Below, piece by piece: positions 61,358 through 64,000 of a DNA stretch of 64,000 nucleotides. The position numbers and the translations under genes are program-made. This DNA is from Thermoflexibacter ruber (GTDB lineage: Bacteria > Bacteroidota > Bacteroidia > Cytophagales > Thermoflexibacteraceae): positions 1-64,000 of the forward strand of contig NZ_FONY01000011.1 in NCBI RefSeq assembly GCF_900113045.1, given 5' to 3'. Each line of letters starts with the position of its first letter. Position 1 is the stretch's first letter. The notes beneath the pieces were generated by a model. The model was given only the letters and a program-made list of their open reading frames with translations, did no database searches and had not been told where the DNA came from.

Positions 61358-64000
61358 ATGAAAAATAGTTATTTTTTGCTTTTTATTTTTTTATTTCTTG
61401 CTTCGTGCAGTACAAGTAATGATAATGAGCAAGGACAGTGGATAGCTTATGCCCCTGCGGGTAGCGAATATGTGAGAATAGATAAAAATGGAAAAACTAT
61501 TTTGCCCAATGGGAGATTTATTACGCCACTTGGGAAACAAATAACGACCGCTCCCCATCCTTATGGACTTATTCTCAGCCCAGATGGAAACATAGCTGTA
61601 ACTGCTAACTCAGGAACTTCACCTTTTTCTATTACTGTAATAAAAAATCTGCTGAGCGAGAATCCTATCGTTCAGCAAATTCCCGAAGGAGCAAAAACTG
61701 ATGAAGGTATTTTAGAAGCCGTTTTCATGGGCTTGGCGATTTCTCCTGATAACCAAACGCTCTACGTAGCAGGTGGAGAAACCAATAAAGTATTTATTTT
61801 TGACTTGAATACCAATCAGAAAAAGGGAGAAATCAACTGTGCGATGAAGATAGAAAATGAAGATTTTACACATGGTTATTTGGGAGATATGATTTTGAGC
61901 AAAGACGGAAAAACGCTCTACATAGTCGACCAAATCAACTTCCGCCTGATTATCATAGATACTGAAAAGCAAACTCTTATAGCCAATGTTCCCACAGGGC
62001 GTTATCCTTTTGGCATAGCACTCTCCCCTGACGAAAAGCAAGCCTATGTTGCTAATGTGGGAGTTTTTGAGTACAAATTCCTTAAAGATGTAGATTTGAA
62101 AGATTTGAAAAATACTTCCAGACCTTACGCAAGCACAGGCTACAACACCAAAGAAATGCGAGAAGGTAATGACTCTCTGGGTATCCCTCCTCTTGGCGAC
62201 CCCAATGCGCCAGAGGCTTTTTCTATTTGGGCGATTGACTTGGCAAAAAAAGAAACTACTGCCAAAATCAAAACGGGCTACTTGGTAGGGCAAAAAGTAG
62301 AGGACTTCCCTACAGTGGGTGGTTCCAGCCCAAACTCGGTGGTAGCTACCGATAAGTATGTATTTGTCAGCAATGGGAACAATGATTGCATTTCTGTTAT
62401 TGACATCAAAACTAACAAAGTAGTCAAAGATATTTTCCTTGTGCTTGATGAGCGATTAGGCAATTTGCGAGGAGTCATTCCCTTTGGCTTGGCTCTCTCT
62501 CCTGATAACAAGCGATTGTACGTGGCAGAGGCAGGCATCAATGCAGTAGGGGTAATTGACGTAGAAAGTTTGAAACTGTTGGGTCATTTGCCCGTAGGCT
62601 GGTTTCCTTCTAAACTCAAAGTAAGCAATGACGGTAAAAAACTCATCGTTGCCAATGCCAAAGGATACGGAAGCGGACCTAACGGGGGAAAAGATTTTCA
62701 AGCAGGAGCAGAGGGAAGCTACATCGGTGCTTTGATGAAAGGCACAGTATCTATTTTTACTATCCCTCAAGATATTGAATTAGAAAACTTTACTAAGCAA
62801 GTGGTAGAAAATAATTTTAAATTTGAGAAAATAACTAATCCCTCTGAACAAGCCAAAAAGCCTACTCTTAACCCCATTCCTCTCTATTCTAAGTATTCTG
62901 AATCACCTATCAAGTACATCGTCTTTATTTCCAAAGAAAACCGTACTTACGATGAGGTTTTTGCCCAAAATACGAATGGCAAAGGCGATACTACTTTGGC
63001 GCGCTTTGGGCTTAATCGTACTTTTGCCAATAGAAAAGGGGACTTGAAACTCTCAGGAGTAGATGTCATGCCCAATCACCATGCCTTAGCAAAGCGTTTT
63101 GCTATGTCCGATAATTTTTACTGCGACTCTGATGTATCAGCCGATGGGCATAGGTGGCTGGTAGGAACTTACCCTAATGAATGGGTGGAAACCAGTACTG
63201 CCGCCGCTTATGGGGGGAAACGCAGTATGAGGATAGATTCTAAGGCAAAAGGAAATTTGGCTTTTGTAGGGGCGGCAGGAGCAATTTTCCCCGAGGATTA
63301 CAACGAGGCAGGCTCTATTTGGGAACATTTGGACAGAAATAAAATTGATTTTTTCAACTTTGGCTTTGGGGTAGAAATGGGAAGTGCCTTGTATAGCGAT
63401 AGCACGCTCAAATATGGCGGAGTAAAGTATATCGTGAACTATCCCCTGCCTGAACCTCTTTTTGCAAAAACTTCCAAAATTTATCCTACCTACAACATGG
63501 CGATTCCTGACCAGTTTAGAGTTGATATATTTAAAAAGGAATTTGAAGAAAAGTGGCTTAGCACGAACAAGCCCCTCCCCCAAGTCCTGACCATTATCAT
63601 TCCCAATGACCATGGAGCGAGAGAAAGACCTCATGCAGGATTTCCTTTCTTAGAAAGCTATATGGCGGATAACGACCTTGCGATAGGCAGGATAGTGGAG
63701 TATTTGTCCAATACACCTTATTGGAAAAATATGGCAATCATCATCACGGAAGACGACCCTCAGGGAGGACGCGACCATATAGACGCACACCGCAGTATTC
63801 TTATGGTGATTTCTCCCTATACCAAGAAAAACTATGTAAGCCATATACATTATAGTTTTGGTAGTATCTTTAAAACATTTTGGCATATCTTGGGCTTGCC
63901 CTATTTGAATCAATATGATGCTGGGGCTACCGACATGTCTGATATGTTTACCTCTGAGCCTGACTTTACGCCTTACAAAGCACTGCCCATAGACAAATGT
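61358..64000 (+). CDS. YncE-like propeller plus phosphoesterase lipoprotein, cut by the window end
   Basis: The frame stays open for 881 codons from ATG 61358 to the last base, so the C-terminus lies outside. A lipobox LASC (Cys16) follows a hydrophobic signal. The first half has YVTN-type propeller blades (for example GLAISPDNQTLYVAG, GIALSPDEKQAYVAN and GLALSPDNKRLYVAE). The second half (from about residue 500) is a phosphoesterase/alkaline-phosphatase-like domain: KYIVFISKENRTYDEVFAQNT, HHALAKRFAMSDNFYCDSD, PNDHGARERPHAGFPF and EDDPQGGRDHIDAHRS, with metal-binding Asp/His residues. This bifunctional arrangement is known in Bacteroidota and Planctomycetes; the substrate is unknown. Confidence 0.93.
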   Translation, partial: MKNSYFLLFIFLFLASCSTSNDNEQGQWIAYAPAGSEYVRIDKNGKTILPNGRFITPLGKQITTAPHPYGLILSPDGNIAVTANSGTSPFSITVIKNLLSENPIVQQIPEGAKTDEGILEAVFMGLAISPDNQTLYVAGGETNKVFIFDLNTNQKKGEINCAMKIENEDFTHGYLGDMILSKDGKTLYIVDQINFRLIIIDTEKQTLIANVPTGRYPFGIALSPDEKQAYVANVGVFEYKFLKDVDLKDLKNTSRPYASTGYNTKEMREGNDSLGIPPLGDPNAPEAFSIWAIDLAKKETTAKIKTGYLVGQKVEDFPTVGGSSPNSVVATDKYVFVSNGNNDCISVIDIKTNKVVKDIFLVLDERLGNLRGVIPFGLALSPDNKRLYVAEAGINAVGVIDVESLKLLGHLPVGWFPSKLKVSNDGKKLIVANAKGYGSGPNGGKDFQAGAEGSYIGALMKGTVSIFTIPQDIELENFTKQVVENNFKFEKITNPSEQAKKPTLNPIPLYSKYSESPIKYIVFISKENRTYDEVFAQNTNGKGDTTLARFGLNRTFANRKGDLKLSGVDVMPNHHALAKRFAMSDNFYCDSDVSADGHRWLVGTYPNEWVETSTAAAYGGKRSMRIDSKAKGNLAFVGAAGAIFPEDYNEAGSIWEHLDRNKIDFFNFGFGVEMGSALYSDSTLKYGGVKYIVNYPLPEPLFAKTSKIYPTYNMAIPDQFRVDIFKKEFEEKWLSTNKPLPQVLTIIIPNDHGARERPHAGFPFLESYMADNDLAIGRIVEYLSNTPYWKNMAIIITEDDPQGGRDHIDAHRSILMVISPYTKKNYVSHIHYSFGSIFKTFWHILGLPYLNQYDAGATDMSDMFTSEPDFTPYKALPIDKC

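Noticed and set aside
61712-63913. Several open frames on the minus strand (61712-62293, 62278-62541, 62456-62770, 63137-63634, 63650-63913)
   Set aside because: They are antisense to the long plus-strand propeller-phosphoesterase frame, which has a signal, propeller blades and catalytic motifs. The minus frames have no domain pattern.
1-64000. CRISPR arrays, tRNA or rRNA genes, prophage or conjugative modules
   Set aside because: Reading the window on both strands shows no repeat-spacer pattern, no cloverleaf that I can support and no phage or transfer gene set other than the IS982 end and the methyltransferase-like remnant.

Overview
The window is an AT-rich chromosomal segment of a Bacteroidota bacterium, most likely a gliding-type Cytophagales relative (inference from gene content; no rRNA is present to confirm it). 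The indicators are a DUF4290 protein, BshC of bacillithiol synthesis, a GT3 (eukaryote-type) glycogen synthase, many Cache/HAMP/SpoIIE and two-component signalling proteins, many small lipoproteins, repeated TAnnTTTG-type -7 promoter boxes and almost no Shine-Dalgarno sequences. I see no tRNA, rRNA, CRISPR array, prophage or integrated plasmid.

Layout. 1-2370: the end of an IS982-family element cuts off the 3' end of a PAS-PAS sensor kinase gene. 2390-8711 (minus): a membrane protein, ComF, a small outer-membrane-type protein, a MerR regulator and PriA. 8716-10134: a HAMP sensor kinase just upstream of priA. 10309-13318 (plus): a class IV aminotransferase, a TIGR04255-type protein and an N-acetylmuramoyl-alanine amidase. 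13630-17403: a STAS/SpoIIAA-like protein, AlaA-type aminotransferase and a Cache-HAMP-SpoIIE phosphatase. 17664-25230 (minus): a TetR-controlled RND efflux operon that also holds an acyl-carrier-like gene and a broken methyltransferase-like remnant. 25660-31011 (minus): SAH hydrolase, glycosyltransferase, BshC, PlsC and DUF4290. 31146-34121: a secreted BNR/VPS10 propeller. 34192-39720: an 1842-residue secreted protein of unknown function. 40142-43867 (plus): fasciclin lipoprotein, CapA, MurQ and S1/P1 nuclease. 43895-46806 (minus): an Rpn-type nuclease and two frameshifted genes (a MORN-repeat protein and a DUF2490 protein). 47265-50279 (plus): DEAD helicase, lipoprotein and Nudix hydrolase. 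50313-54730: glycogen synthase, DUF1573, DinB and a coiled-coil lipoprotein. 54931-64000 (plus): ABC ATPase, a 1777-residue kinase/ATPase/GAF/phosphatase, and a YncE-propeller-phosphoesterase lipoprotein that runs off the window.

Functional themes. Envelope and cell-wall turnover: amidase, MurQ, PlsC, RND pump, DUF1573, lipoproteins. Signalling by phosphorylation: three kinases of different kinds, two SpoIIE phosphatases and a possible STAS antagonist. Replication and repair: PriA, DinB, DEAD helicase.

Most of the window is ordinary housekeeping. The parts most worth a second look are the giant kinase-phosphatase, the RND operon with its odd ACP-like gene and inserted remnant, the 1842-residue secreted protein, and the three damaged loci (IS-cut kinase, MORN gene, DUF2490 gene). 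No complete, clearly new system could be shown from sequence alone.
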